Positions 24,451-33,606 of a stretch of 64,000 bases of DNA are shown here, piece after piece (the stretch's first letter is position 1; each line of letters opens with the position of its first letter). A program made the position numbers and the translations under genes. Location of the stretch: NCBI RefSeq assembly GCF_000422965.1, contig NZ_AUHB01000018.1:1-64000 (forward strand). Direction: 5' to 3'. A model generated the notes under the pieces. That model was not told the DNA's origin, did no database searches, and saw nothing but the letters and a program-made list of their open reading frames with translations. The stretch is from Pleomorphomonas oryzae DSM 16300. GTDB lineage: Bacteria > Pseudomonadota > Alphaproteobacteria > Rhizobiales > Pleomorphomonadaceae.

Positions 24451-26121
24451 ATGGACCGCCTGAAAATTTCTCACAGGCTTTACGCAGGTTTCGGCCTCGT
24501 AACGCTGATGCTGATTGCCGTCGCTTTGGCCGGATACGTATATCTCTCCGATTCTTCGAGCTACACCAAAGAATCGGTGCGCATATACGCTCTGAATCTC
24601 AATATGGAGATGGCCCTCAAGCACATCTCCATGGGCCGAGCCTCCTTCTACGAAGCGCTGGCACAACCAAAACGTCAGGCCGAAATCTTCGACCGCATGG
24701 ACAATGCCTTCTCAACCGCCGAGAGCCGGCTGGACGCCGTGGTCCAGAACACCCAGGATCCGGCACGTAAGGCGAAGGCAACAGACATGGCGTCGTCGCT
24801 GAAAGCCTATCATGCCGGGGTCAAGACGCTGGTCGAGCAGATCATGACCGGCAACGCCGGGGCCATCAACTCCGACCTGCGCACGCAACTGGCGGCGACC
24901 TATGTCCAGATCGACGCGCTCGGCAGCGAACTGTCGACCATCTACGGCCAGCTCGCCGAACAGATGGGCAACGACAGCATCAGGGGGGCCGATCGCGGCG
25001 TCTTCCTCGAAATCTCCATCGGCATCGCCGCCGCCCTGATCGCCGTCACCGTTGCCCTGATCAGTGCCATTTCGGTGATGCGGCCGCTCGGCATCGCCAT
25101 CGATTATGTCCAGGCCCTCGGCCGGGGCGAAAAGGCCTTCGTGGTGACCATCGCGGCGCGGCGCGACGAGTTCGGCATTCTTGGCGGCGTGCTAGAGAAG
25201 TGCCGGCAAAGCATGATCGCCGACGAACAGGCCCACATCGAGCGCGAGGCGCGCGAGCATGCCGAGCGAGACCATCTGAAACAGCGCCAGCAGCTCGCCG
25301 ACGCCTTCGTCTCGGAGATGAAGGATCTGGCCGCCAACTTCGCCGACTCGTCGGCCGAGATCGCCGACAGCGCCCGCAGCCTTGCCGCTACCGCCGAGGA
25401 AACGGCGCGTCAGGCCCAGGCCGTCGCCGCCGCCGCCGAACAGGCCTCCAGCAACGTGCAGACGGTGGCCGCCTCGTCGGAGGAAATGGCCGCCTCGGTG
25501 CACGAGATCAGCTCGCAGGTCGACCATTCGGCCGAGGTCGCCGATCTGGCCGTCGGCGAGGCCCAGGCCTCCAACGCCCGCATCTCCACGCTCGCCGCGT
25601 CGGCGGCGGCCATTGGCGACGTCGTCAACATCATCCGCAAGATCGCCGAACAGACCAACCTTCTGGCGCTCAATGCCACCATCGAGGCGGCGCGTGCCGG
25701 TGAGATGGGCAAGGGCTTCGCCGTGGTCGCCGCCGAGGTCAAGCAACTGGCCGACCAGACATCGCGGGCCACCGGCGACATCGAGACCAAGGTCGGCGAG
25801 ATTCAGGAGTCGACCCAAAACACGGTCCATTCAATGACGTCGATCGTCAAGACGATTTCCAACATCAAGGAAGTCGCGTCCGCCATCGCCGGCGCGGTGG
25901 AGGAACAGGGCGCCGCGACCTCGGAAATCGCCGCCAACTGCCAGCAGGCGGCCATCGGCACCACCCAGGTCACCCAGAACATCGCCGGCGTCGGCCAGGC
26001 CGCCGAAATGACCGGTGCCGCCTCGACCCAGCTGATGAACCTCTCCACCGGCCTGTCGTCCAAGGCCCAGAACCTGAAATTGGCGGTCGAGACCTTCGTC
26101 ACCAAGTTCGCGGCGGCCTGA
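24451..26121 (+). CDS. Methyl-accepting chemotaxis protein (membrane)
   Basis: A 556-residue chemoreceptor. Transmembrane segments lie near residues 11-32 and 187-208, enclosing a helical periplasmic ligand domain of about 150 residues. A HAMP domain follows ([21 protein letters not shown]), then the signalling coiled coil with the conserved hairpin tip [44 protein letters not shown]. It relays ligand binding to CheA/CheW. No che genes are adjacent. The ligand cannot be predicted. Confidence 0.94.
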   Translation: MDRLKISHRLYAGFGLVTLMLIAVALAGYVYLSDSSSYTKESVRIYALNLNMEMALKHISMGRASFYEALAQPKRQAEIFDRMDNAFSTAESRLDAVVQNTQDPARKAKATDMASSLKAYHAGVKTLVEQIMTGNAGAINSDLRTQLAATYVQIDALGSELSTIYGQLAEQMGNDSIRGADRGVFLEISIGIAAALIAVTVALISAISVMRPLGIAIDYVQALGRGEKAFVVTIAARRDEFGILGGVLEKCRQSMIADEQAHIEREAREHAERDHLKQRQQLADAFVSEMKDLAANFADSSAEIADSARSLAATAEETARQAQAVAAAAEQASSNVQTVAASSEEMAASVHEISSQVDHSAEVADLAVGEAQASNARISTLAASAAAIGDVVNIIRKIAEQTNLLALNATIEAARAGEMGKGFAVVAAEVKQLADQTSRATGDIETKVGEIQESTQNTVHSMTSIVKTISNIKEVASAIAGAVEEQGAATSEIAANCQQAAIGTTQVTQNIAGVGQAAEMTGAASTQLMNLSTGLSSKAQNLKLAVETFVTKFAAA

Positions 26122-26263
26122 GAGCCTAGCTCGAAACTCGCTGGGGCGCGGCAGGTGGCGATGAGTTCGAGTACCGGAGCGGAGCGAACTTAAGGTTCGT
26201 GAGCACCGGAAGCGCAGAACTCGAAGCCAGATGCCCGCCCCAGTAGAGTTTCGGGTCAGGCTC
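26122..26263. repeat. Long palindromic intergenic repeat, copy 2
   Basis: This 142-bp block has ends GAGCCTAGCTCGAAACTC.. and ..GAGTTTCGGGTCAGGCTC and is the reverse-orientation homologue of 14052-14245, sharing the TTCTGCGCTTCCGGTGCTCACG core. It starts immediately at the chemoreceptor stop codon. It lacks the extra CCCGAAAAGT hairpin of copy 1. Confidence 0.85.
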
Positions 26264-26290
26264 TGAGACAATCGAGCCCCAAGATAAGCG

Positions 26291-26325
26291 AAAGCCGGCG
26301 CCACCACCGCCGGCTTTCGTGTTTC
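26291..26325 (+). terminator. Rho-independent terminator after the chemoreceptor gene
   Basis: A perfect stem AAAGCCGGCG / CGCCGGCTTT with a 7-base loop is followed by CGTGTTTC. It lies beyond the palindromic repeat, so the repeat is probably transcribed with the chemoreceptor message. Confidence 0.75.
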
Positions 26326-26404
26326 TTGCGGTGCGCCAGCCCGACAGCCTGTTGGCCAGTCAGCCTGCCTTTGCGCACCTCATCTATCAGGATAAGCTAG
26401 GGAA

Positions 26405-26743
26405 ATGATGCCGCCTTGCCCGGTCTATCTCTTTCGCAGTTCCGCATTTGCACCATCCGGCGATACCGTCGTCATCGTCGCTCCGCTCGATCAGGTGGTC
26501 GCGGTTTATGGTGGGGGTGGCATGTGGGGAGAGGCTGGTCTGTCATCAGCCTTCGGTGGCGTGGCTATTTTCCGCAACGATGCATCCGGCGAACGCTTCG
26601 CCGGTGTCTGGGGCGCACGCAATGCCGCCCGCTTCCGCCGCGAGCTTCAGGCCCATATGTCGATCGCGGTCATTGACGAAGCACCTAATGCCCGCCTGGT
26701 CTTTTTTGAGACCAAGTCAGGACGCCCTCCAAAGCCGGCGTAA
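26405..26743 (+). CDS. Hypothetical protein
   Basis: A 112-residue frame beginning MMPPCPVYLFRSSAFAPSGDTVVIVAPLDQ. It has plausible composition, alternating strands and a C-terminal NARLVFFETKSGRPPKPA tail, and AGGGAA precedes the start. No family is recognised. A second overlapping frame (26448-26975) is less protein-like. Confidence is moderate because the gene is short and isolated. Confidence 0.45.
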   Translation: MMPPCPVYLFRSSAFAPSGDTVVIVAPLDQVVAVYGGGGMWGEAGLSSAFGGVAIFRNDASGERFAGVWGARNAARFRRELQAHMSIAVIDEAPNARLVFFETKSGRPPKPA

Positions 26744-26788
26744 CGTTAGCCCCCCGATTATCAGGCTCGGATTCAAGCCGGCCACATC

Positions 26789-27418
26789 CTACTCGCCCTT
26801 CGGCCATCTCGCTTCCATCGCGTCGGCCAGCGCGCTTTCGCCCCGTTCGCGCAGCGCCGCCACGGCGCCGCCGAAATCCCGCCGGTCGCGGTTCTGGCTG
26901 AGCTTGGATTTGGCGATCGTCCTCGTCACGACGATCCGGAAGGCGACGATCTTGGAGAGCATGTCCACGATATAGTCGGCCGGCCCATCGCTCATCCGCC
27001 AGGCTTTGTCGCCGCTTACCCGCCGCTCATGCTCATGGGTCAACAGCCCCAGAGCGGCGCACTTGCTGCGCTCGTCATGCTGAAAATGGATGGCGCCGTA
27101 GACATGCGCCACCTGATAGTTCCAGGTCGGCACGGCCCGATGATGCTCGGCCTTGCTCGGGTAGGAGTTGGGTGTGATGTAACCGTCGGCGCCGTGGAAA
27201 ATCGCCAGTATCTCCTGCCCATCGTCGATCAGCCGGTGCATATCATTGGCGAGCGCCACATGCCCCACCAATGCGCCATCCTTGCCGGCGATCAGCGGAA
27301 TGTGGTTGGCGATCAATCCGTCGCGCGTCTGGGCCACTACGGCGGCCAGCGGCGCCGCCGCTATGACGGCAGCCACCGCCTCGGGGTCAACTTCGTTGAA
27401 ATGCTCCGGCAGATACAT
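26789..27418 (-). CDS. paiB: FMN-binding negative transcriptional regulator, PaiB-like
   Basis: A 209-residue protein of the PaiB family, beginning with the signature MYLPEHF and containing TPNSYPSKAEHHRAVPTWNYQVAHVYG, the flavin-binding core. In Bacillus, PaiB affects sporulation and protease genes, while in proteobacteria the role is undefined. I start at Met5 of the open frame because the family begins MY.P.HF. It is 16 bp downstream of argO on the same strand, so the two are likely one operon. Confidence 0.9.
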   Translation of the reverse strand: MYLPEHFNEVDPEAVAAVIAAAPLAAVVAQTRDGLIANHIPLIAGKDGALVGHVALANDMHRLIDDGQEILAIFHGADGYITPNSYPSKAEHHRAVPTWNYQVAHVYGAIHFQHDERSKCAALGLLTHEHERRVSGDKAWRMSDGPADYIVDMLSKIVAFRIVVTRTIAKSKLSQNRDRRDFGGAVAALRERGESALADAMEARWPKGE

Positions 27419-27434
27419 CGCACACCCCATGGCC

Positions 27435-28064
27435 TCAGCCGCCCAGCATCAGACTGCCGGCAATCGCCCACATGATCGCCGCGATGGCGCCTTCCAGCAA
27501 GCGCCAGGCGGTCGGTTGGGCGAAGATCGGGCGGAGCTTGGCGGCGCCGAAGCCGAGCGAGAAGAAGAAGCCAAAGGATGAGGTCATGGAGCCCAAGGCG
27601 AAGGCCGCCTCGTGGCCCGGATACTGCGTCGAGATGGTGCCGAGCAGCACCACGGTATCGAGATAGACGTGCGGGTTGAGCCAGGTGATGGCGAGGCAGG
27701 CGATCAGCGTCGGCATCAGGGGCGTCGCGCCATTGGCACCGCTGACGTCCAGCGCGCCATGCGATTTCAGCGCCGACAACAGGTTCTTGAGGCCGTAGAA
27801 GGCAAGGAAGGCGGCGCCGCCAAAGCGCATCACCGGGTCGAGCCAGGGCAAAACCGCGGCGATGCGGCCGAAACTGGTAACGCCCAGGATGATCAGCGCC
27901 ACGTCCGACAGCGCACAGGTGAGGCAGACGGCGAAGACATGCCCGCCCTTCAGACCCTGTCTGAGCACGAAAGCATTCTGCGCGCCGATGGCGACGATCA
28001 GGCTCAGCCCCACGCCGAGTCCCGAGAAATAGGCTGAAAAATCCAACGCCGCCCCCCACATCAA
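27435..28064 (-). CDS. argO: LysE/ArgO-family amino-acid exporter
   Basis: A 209-residue membrane protein with six predicted hydrophobic segments. The LysE-family motifs are GLSLIVAIGAQNAFVLRQGL near the N-terminus and a central ITWLNPHVYLDTVVLLG with the conserved Asn-Pro. It exports arginine or lysine. An ArgP/LysG-type regulator is encoded at 29051-29941, divergently oriented but with a stress-protein gene between, and the regulator probably activates this gene in response to the amino acid. Confidence 0.88.
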   Translation of the reverse strand: MMWGAALDFSAYFSGLGVGLSLIVAIGAQNAFVLRQGLKGGHVFAVCLTCALSDVALIILGVTSFGRIAAVLPWLDPVMRFGGAAFLAFYGLKNLLSALKSHGALDVSGANGATPLMPTLIACLAITWLNPHVYLDTVVLLGTISTQYPGHEAAFALGSMTSSFGFFFSLGFGAAKLRPIFAQPTAWRLLEGAIAAIMWAIAGSLMLGG

Positions 28065-28185
28065 CGATGCGTCGGTTTAGGCCTCACCCTCACATTAGAC
28101 AAATTAATCCTGCTAACTCTTCATTAGCAGGTCTAATGTCGAACCGTCGTCCTCGCTCTTCGACCGGTTTGCCTTGGAGGCCCAC

Positions 28186-29022
28186 ATGATTGCCGCCCAA
28201 CCGAAAATCATCGTCGCGCTGTTGCCCGAACCGGAAACGGTGGCCGCCTGCCTCGACTGCGCGCTGGCCGCCGCCGCTGGCTTCTCGGCGTCGATTTCCG
28301 CCCTGCATGTCGGCTTCAATCCGAGGTTCGCCTTCGTGCCGCCGGAGGAGATCGCCATCCAGCAATGGCGCGAGCTGCGCGAGGGCACCATCGCCGAGCG
28401 CCTCAATCGCACCAAGGCCGCCTACGAGGCCTGGAGGACGGACCACGCCACCGCCCCGATTAATTGGAAGCACAATGAGGGCGACGTCGGCGACCTCGTT
28501 GCCAGCGAGACCGCCCAGGCCGATCTCGTCGTCATGGGCAACCCGCTGCGTCTCGACGGCCGCGACGCTTTCCATGCCACGCTGTTCTGGTCGAAACGCC
28601 TGCTCCTGGTGGCGCCGCCCGATCCCAAGGAGGGGCCGCGGCCGCACCGCATCGTCGGCCGCCATATCGTCGTCGGTTGGAAGCCGGGCGAGACGGTGAA
28701 ACGGGCCACCCATCAGGCACTGCCCTGGCTGCAGAGGGCCGAGAAAGTCACGGTGGTGTCGATCGAGAAGCAGGAGGACACGCCTTACCAAGCCTCCGCC
28801 CGCGCCTTCTTCGCCGGGCTCGGCATTTCCGTGGACTGTGTCTCGCTGAGGCGCGAGACCGGCAGTGTCGGCCGGCAACTGCTCGCGTCCGCCGACCGGC
28901 TCGGCGCCGACAGCCTGCTGATCGGTGCCTTCAAGCATGGTGCTCTCTGGGAAGCGATCCTCGGTGGCGTCACCCGTGATGTGCTGGCCGCCGCCCGCAT
29001 CCCCGTTTTCATGATGTGCTGA
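28186..29022 (+). CDS. Universal stress protein, two-domain
   Basis: A 278-residue protein made of two Usp-like Rossmann domains. The first starts QPKIIVALLPEPETVAACLDCAL, and the second (from about residue 160) has HIVVGWKPGETVKRATHQALP and ends GAFKHGALWEAILGGVTRDVLAAARIPVFMM, a typical Usp nucleotide-binding tail. Start is ATG 28186 with GGAGG upstream (the TTG at 28174 overlaps that site). It is divergent from argO and 28 bp upstream of the ArgP-like regulator gene. Confidence 0.88.
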   Translation: MIAAQPKIIVALLPEPETVAACLDCALAAAAGFSASISALHVGFNPRFAFVPPEEIAIQQWRELREGTIAERLNRTKAAYEAWRTDHATAPINWKHNEGDVGDLVASETAQADLVVMGNPLRLDGRDAFHATLFWSKRLLLVAPPDPKEGPRPHRIVGRHIVVGWKPGETVKRATHQALPWLQRAEKVTVVSIEKQEDTPYQASARAFFAGLGISVDCVSLRRETGSVGRQLLASADRLGADSLLIGAFKHGALWEAILGGVTRDVLAAARIPVFMMC

Positions 29023-29050
29023 ACCACCCCTCGAAGACCTGGACGACCCG

Positions 29051-29941
29051 ATGATCGACTATTCCGCCGCGCTGGCCGTCGCCGCCATCGTCCGCACCGG
29101 CAGCTTCGAGAAGGCCGCCAAGGCACTGTCCGTCACGCCCTCAGCCATTTCCCAACGGGTGCGGCTTCTGGAAGAGCGGCTTGGCGCCGTGCTGATCGAG
29201 CGCGGCAATCCCTGCAAGGCGACGGAAAAAGGCGCCTGGCTCTGCCGCCATGTCGAACTGGTCGGCATGCTGGAAAACGACCTTCTCGACCGCCTGCCCG
29301 GCCTCGGCGATCGAGAGGCCAGCCCCGTCACGCTGGATGTCGCCGTCAACGCCGATAGCCTCGGCACCTGGTTCATGCCGGCCGCCGCCGCCTTCACTCG
29401 GGACTCAAAGGCGCTCCTCAAGATCGCCGTCGACGACCAGGACCATACTGCCGGCTGGTTGAGGCGCGGCCATGTGGTAGCCGCCGTCACCTCGCTGTCA
29501 AAACCAGTCGCCGGCTGCAAGGTCAGCTCGCTCGGCCGGCTGCGCTATCACGCCACCGCCAGCCCGGATTTTGTGGCGCGCCACTTCCCGAACGGTGTGA
29601 CTGCCGACACACTCGCCCGGGCGCCCACCCTCACCTTCAACCAGAAGGACGGCCTGCAGCAGGACTGGGCGCGGCAGATGCTGGGCGCGATGGAGCCCGG
29701 CCCCACCCACTGGCTCCCCTCGACGCAGGGCTTCGTCGACGCCGCCCTGCTCGGCATGGGCTGGTGCCTCAACCCCATTCAGCTCGTCGCGGATCACCTC
29801 GCCACTGGCCGCCTCGTCGAGCTGGTGCCGGGCGCCACGCTCGACGTGACACTCTACTGGCAAGTGAGCCGCCTCGTCTCCGGCCAGTTCCCGGAGCTGA
29901 CGCAGGCGGTGCTGGCGGCAGCGAAAGCCGCACTGGCGTGA
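29051..29941 (+). CDS. argP: LysR-family regulator ArgP/LysG type
   Basis: A 296-residue LysR protein whose DNA-binding region (GSFEKAAKALSVTPSAISQRVRLLEERLGAVLIER) and effector domain match the ArgP/LysG (IciA) subfamily, which binds arginine or lysine and activates the LysE/ArgO exporter. Other subfamily traits are the CKATEKGAWLCRHVELVGMLENDLL helix and the AVNADSLGTWFMPAA segment. The exporter gene lies at 27435-28064. Start has GACGACCCG upstream, a weak site. Confidence 0.88.
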   Translation: MIDYSAALAVAAIVRTGSFEKAAKALSVTPSAISQRVRLLEERLGAVLIERGNPCKATEKGAWLCRHVELVGMLENDLLDRLPGLGDREASPVTLDVAVNADSLGTWFMPAAAAFTRDSKALLKIAVDDQDHTAGWLRRGHVVAAVTSLSKPVAGCKVSSLGRLRYHATASPDFVARHFPNGVTADTLARAPTLTFNQKDGLQQDWARQMLGAMEPGPTHWLPSTQGFVDAALLGMGWCLNPIQLVADHLATGRLVELVPGATLDVTLYWQVSRLVSGQFPELTQAVLAAAKAALA

Positions 29942-30017
29942 CAAGGCAGCCAGACCGAGAAATCTCAACGCCAACAGGGCTCTCCTCCTAGGATAGCTCT
30001 CCCCCCTTGACTCACTC

Positions 30018-30059
30018 ATAACTCACCAGCTATGAATAGACTCATCACCAGCGAGTTAT
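30018..30059. promoter_or_regulatory. Repeats overlapping the ArsR gene start (candidate operator)
   Basis: ATAACTC (30018-30024) and GAGTTAT (30053-30059) form an inverted repeat, and CACCAGC plus TATGAATA occur as direct repeats inside it. The right arm overlaps the ATG at 30058. This suggests autoregulation by the ArsR-type product. Confidence 0.5.
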
Positions 30060-30390
30060 GAATATCATGCCTGCTTCGCCCGAGATGCTGTTCACTACCC
30101 TCTCCGACCCCACCCGGCGCGGCCTCTTCGAGCGGCTCTGCCTTGAGGGCGAACAGACGGTGCACGCGCTGACCGCCGAGGCCGGCGTCTCCCAGCCAGC
30201 CGTGTCCAAGCATCTCGGCATCTTGAAGCAAGCGGGGCTGGTGATCGACCGCCGGGACGGGCGGCAAACCCACTACAGCGCCCGGCCCGATGCGCTCTCG
30301 CCTCTCATCGACTGGACGGGTCGGATGACGGGCTTCTGGCAGGGCCGGCTCGACAATCTCGAAGATCTCCTGAGGAGGATGGATCAATGA
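30058..30390 (+). CDS. ArsR-family transcriptional regulator
   Basis: A 110-residue winged-helix repressor: SPEMLFTTLSDPTRRGLFERLCLEGEQTVHALTAEAGVSQPAVSKHLGILKQAGLV and a RRDGRQTHYSARPD wing. No cysteine metal site (CVC-type) is present in the recognition helix, so it is probably not a metal sensor. It overlaps the next SRPBCC gene by 4 bp (ATGA), an arrangement common for ArsR-SRPBCC pairs. ATG 30058 is used; ATG 30067 is possible. Confidence 0.9.
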   Translation: MNIMPASPEMLFTTLSDPTRRGLFERLCLEGEQTVHALTAEAGVSQPAVSKHLGILKQAGLVIDRRDGRQTHYSARPDALSPLIDWTGRMTGFWQGRLDNLEDLLRRMDQ

Positions 30391-30794
30391 CCGACGTTCA
30401 AACCGAAACCCGTTCCGTGACATTGGAGCGCCAGCTTCCCCATCCGCCGGAGAAGGTGTGGCGGGCGCTGACCGAGCAGCCGCTGATCGACGACTGGCTG
30501 ATGCAGAGCGACTTCCGGCCCGAGGTCGGCCACAAATTCCAGCTCAAGGCCGATTGGGGCATGGTCGATTGCGAGGTGCTGGAAGTCGACCCACAGCGCA
30601 GCCTCGCCTATCGCTGGGATGCCTATGGCCTCAAGAGCGTGGTGACCTGGACGCTGGCCGCCACGACTACCGGCACCCGCCTCACCATGGAACAAACCGG
30701 CTTCCAGCCTGGCCAGGACCAGTTCTATCAAGGCGCCCAAGCCGGCTGGCCACGCTTCCTCGACGCCATGGAAGCCGTGCTGGCCGGCCTCTGA
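30387..30794 (+). CDS. SRPBCC (AHSA1/ActivatorOfHsp90-like) domain protein
   Basis: A 135-residue START-like protein: ERQLPHPPEKVWRALTEQPLIDDWLM, then a hydrophobic-cavity strand set, and the C-terminal helix GWPRFLDAMEAVLAGL. Such domains bind hydrophobic ligands. It is translationally coupled to the ArsR gene, so the two probably form a ligand-responsive unit. Ligand unknown. Confidence 0.9.
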   Translation: MTDVQTETRSVTLERQLPHPPEKVWRALTEQPLIDDWLMQSDFRPEVGHKFQLKADWGMVDCEVLEVDPQRSLAYRWDAYGLKSVVTWTLAATTTGTRLTMEQTGFQPGQDQFYQGAQAGWPRFLDAMEAVLAGL

Positions 30795-30986
30795 GGCTCA
30801 TCCCGCCATGCTCCATCCTGCTGGCGCCGCCGGCAGGATGGTGAGGCCGATCGCCGTGGTCGCCGAACGTTGTGCCACCACCGTCTCCATGCTACCCATC
30901 ACCCATGGACAGCCGTCACGCCCTCGCCCCGTCGATTATTTCCGCCATCGATTGATTGGTGGGTGCGCGTCCTTGTCCTTGAAAGC

Positions 30987-31010
30987 AACCCGCCCGCGAG
31001 GCGGGTTTTT
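30987..31010 (+). terminator. Rho-independent terminator
   Basis: AACCCGCC / GGCGGGTT stem with a 5-base loop, followed by TTT. It lies about 190 bp after the SRPBCC gene and just before the SnoaL-like gene at 31045. Confidence 0.75.
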
Positions 31011-31044
31011 CGTGCCGTCTCCGGGCTCGTCTTGGAGATGAAAC

Positions 31045-31431
31045 ATGGCCGAACACGAACTCAGGCAAGTGATCGAAGCAGCCGACAGAGCCATCACGGC
31101 CGAGGACTTCGATCGCGTCATGGACTTCTACACCGACGACGCCACGCTGGTCGTCAAGCCCGGCCTCAACGCCACCGGCAAAGTGGCGATCCGCAAGGCC
31201 TTCGTGGCGATCGCCGCCCATTTCAAGAACACTCTCAAGGTGCGTCAGGGCCGAATGGAAGTCATCGAAGGCGGCGACACTGCTCTTGTCCTCATGGAAT
31301 CGTTGCTGGATGTTGAGGGGCAGCCGGAGCCGATCGTCCGCCGCGCCACCTACGTCTTCCGCAGATCGGCCGATGGTCGCTGGCTCTGCGTGGTTGACAA
31401 CTCCTACGGCACGTCGCTGCTCGACGCGTGA
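31045..31431 (+). CDS. SnoaL-like / DUF4440-type NTF2-fold protein
   Basis: A 128-residue protein with the YybH/SnoaL layout: ADRAITAEDFDRVMDFYTDDATLVVKPG, a GKVAIRKAFVAIAAHF helix and a C-terminal YVFRRSADGRWLCVVDNSYG strand pair. It is a single cytosolic domain of unknown ligand. Start is preceded by GGAGATGAAAC. It stands alone between two terminator-like stretches. Confidence 0.85.
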   Translation: MAEHELRQVIEAADRAITAEDFDRVMDFYTDDATLVVKPGLNATGKVAIRKAFVAIAAHFKNTLKVRQGRMEVIEGGDTALVLMESLLDVEGQPEPIVRRATYVFRRSADGRWLCVVDNSYGTSLLDA

Positions 31432-31853
31432 AGAAATAAAGGCCGCGCCGAACAAGCGGCGTGGCCCGCTTCCTCATCTATGCTCTCCTCGCAAAACTCC
31501 TCCGCGTTCCCTCACGATCAAGTCGCTTGACAATGACAGCCGACAGGAGGATTGGGGGAGCTGCACGGCAATCGCCGCCGCACCAGCCAACAGAAAGACA
31601 ATGGACAGTCACAGTCGACCTAGTCGCAACCGCGTGAAGTGCGCCGACGTGTGAGCCGTTCATCGGCTCGCCTCTGTGCCTTTGCGCATGAGGACGAGCC
31701 ACAAATGCCCCCAAAGCTGTTTCTACCCCGGCTGCCACGCCGCTTTCCTTCGTCTCCGAGCCAGTCTGTCCCCGGTCGAATAACCGGCGCCTGATCCCAC
31801 GCGCCGTCGTCCGCGACAAACAATGATCCTGCCTGGCCAGGAGATAACAAGTT
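31432..31853. other. 422-bp region without recognised gene
   Basis: No frame here looks protein-coding and no RNA or strong palindrome was found. The last bases hold AGGAGATAACAAGTT, the ribosome site of the permease gene. The promoter of the ABC transporter operon presumably lies in this gap. Confidence 0.6.
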
Positions 31854-33587
31854 ATGGTGTTTCATAAGGTTACGCCGACCGCCGTCGGCCGCGGCCTGGT
31901 GCCGAATGTTTTCGATGTCGCCGCCTTCGTGCTGGTGGTCGGCTTTCTGGTTCTGATCGTCTATGGCGTGAACCAGGCCGACGCGCCGCTCAGCGCCGTC
32001 TCCACCTCCGCCATCGATCTCAGCCCCTGGCACCTGCCGGAATATGCGTTGCGCACCACGCTGCGCATGCTGGCCGCCATGGTCTGGTCGCTGGTCTTCA
32101 CCTTCGTCTACGCCACGGTCGCCGCCAAGAGCCGGCGCGCCGAGCTGGTGCTGATCCCTGTCCTAGACATCCTGCAGTCGGTGCCGATCCTCGGCTTCCT
32201 CACCTTCACCGTGGTGTTCTTCATGGGCCTGTTCCCCGGCAAGGTGTTCGGGGCGGAACTAGCCTGCGTCTTCGCGATCTTTACGAGCCAGGCCTGGAAC
32301 ATGACCTTCTCCATGTACCAGTCGCTGCGCAACGTTCCGAAGGATCTCGACGAGGTATCGCAGAGCTTCCACCTGTCGGCCTGGCAGCGCTTCTGGCACC
32401 TCGACGTGTCCTTCGCCATGCCGGGCCTCGTCTGGAACGCCATGATGTCGATGTCCGGCGGCTGGTTCTTCGTCGTCGCCTCCGAGGCGATCACCGTTGG
32501 CGACACCACGGTGACGCTGCCCGGCGTTGGCTCCTACGTGGCCGAGGCGATCCGCCAGCAGAACCTCCCGGCCGTCGGCTGGGCAGTGCTGACCATGCTG
32601 GCGGTGATTGTCGCCTATGATCAGCTCTTGTTCCGGCCGATCGTCGCCTGGGCCGACAAGTTCCGCGTCGAGCAGACGGCCTCCGGCGAAGCCCCCTCCT
32701 CCTGGGTGCTCGACCTCTTCCGCAAGACGCGCTCGCTGCGTGCCCTGTCGCAGATGACCTCCAATGCCCTCAGGGGCATCGGTCGCTGGCGCCTGCCGCT
32801 GCCAGCCGCCCCGCGTTTTTCCTTCCGCCTGCCGGTTTCGGCGAGGCTGATGGACGCCCTCTGGATGACGCTGGTCGGTGCGGTCACCCTCACCATCGGC
32901 TGGGAAGTCATCCGCTTCATCGGCGAGAGCCTCACCTTTGCCGACGCCGGCGAAGCCCTCGGCAAGGGCATGATCACGCTGATCCGCGTGCTGGTGCTGA
33001 TCGCGCTCGCCACCCTCGTCTGGGTGCCGATCGGCGTCTGGATCGGCCTCAGGCCCCGCATCGCCGAGAAGGTGCAGCCGCTCGCCCAGTTCCTCGCCGC
33101 CTTCCCGGCCAACATCGCCTTCCCCGCCGTGGTGATGCTGATCGTCGATTTCCACCTCAACGCCAACGTCTGGCTGAGCCCGCTGATGATTCTGGGCACC
33201 CAGTGGTACATCCTGTTCAACGTCATCGCCGGCGCCAGCGCCTTCCCCTCCGACCTCCGCGATGCCGCAGCGAGCTTCCACCTCACCGGCTGGCGCTGGT
33301 GGCGTAGTGTCATCCTGCCGGGCATCTTCCCCTATTACGTCACCGGCGCCATCACCGCCTCGGGCGGGTCTTGGAACGCGGCCATCGTCGCCGAGGCGGC
33401 GAGCTGGGGAAGCCATCATCTGACGGCCACCGGACTGGGCTCCTACATTGCTGAGGCAACAACGGCCGGCGACTTCCCGCGCGTCGTGCTCGGCATCGCC
33501 GTCATGTCCCTGTTCGTCACTGTCACCAACCGGATCGTCTGGCGTCCCCTCTACGCCTACGCCGAACGCCACCTGCGCATTGCTTGA
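31854..33587 (+). CDS. NitT/TauT-type ABC transporter permease, two fused domains
   Basis: A 577-residue inner-membrane protein with two BPD-transport permease domains in tandem (about residues 20-270 and 320-570), each with five to six membrane segments and the EAA-loop pattern (VPKDLDEVSQSFHLSAWQRFWHLDVSFAMPGL and FPSDLRDAAASFHLTGWRWWRSVILPGIFPY). Fusion of both half-permeases is known in this family for nitrate, sulfonate or bicarbonate-type uptake. The ATPase gene follows at 33607. No substrate-binding protein gene is adjacent, so the substrate is unassigned. Confidence 0.9.
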   Translation: MVFHKVTPTAVGRGLVPNVFDVAAFVLVVGFLVLIVYGVNQADAPLSAVSTSAIDLSPWHLPEYALRTTLRMLAAMVWSLVFTFVYATVAAKSRRAELVLIPVLDILQSVPILGFLTFTVVFFMGLFPGKVFGAELACVFAIFTSQAWNMTFSMYQSLRNVPKDLDEVSQSFHLSAWQRFWHLDVSFAMPGLVWNAMMSMSGGWFFVVASEAITVGDTTVTLPGVGSYVAEAIRQQNLPAVGWAVLTMLAVIVAYDQLLFRPIVAWADKFRVEQTASGEAPSSWVLDLFRKTRSLRALSQMTSNALRGIGRWRLPLPAAPRFSFRLPVSARLMDALWMTLVGAVTLTIGWEVIRFIGESLTFADAGEALGKGMITLIRVLVLIALATLVWVPIGVWIGLRPRIAEKVQPLAQFLAAFPANIAFPAVVMLIVDFHLNANVWLSPLMILGTQWYILFNVIAGASAFPSDLRDAAASFHLTGWRWWRSVILPGIFPYYVTGAITASGGSWNAAIVAEAASWGSHHLTATGLGSYIAEATTAGDFPRVVLGIAVMSLFVTVTNRIVWRPLYAYAERHLRIA

Positions 33588-33606
33588 TCAGGAAAGGTCT
33601 CCCAAC

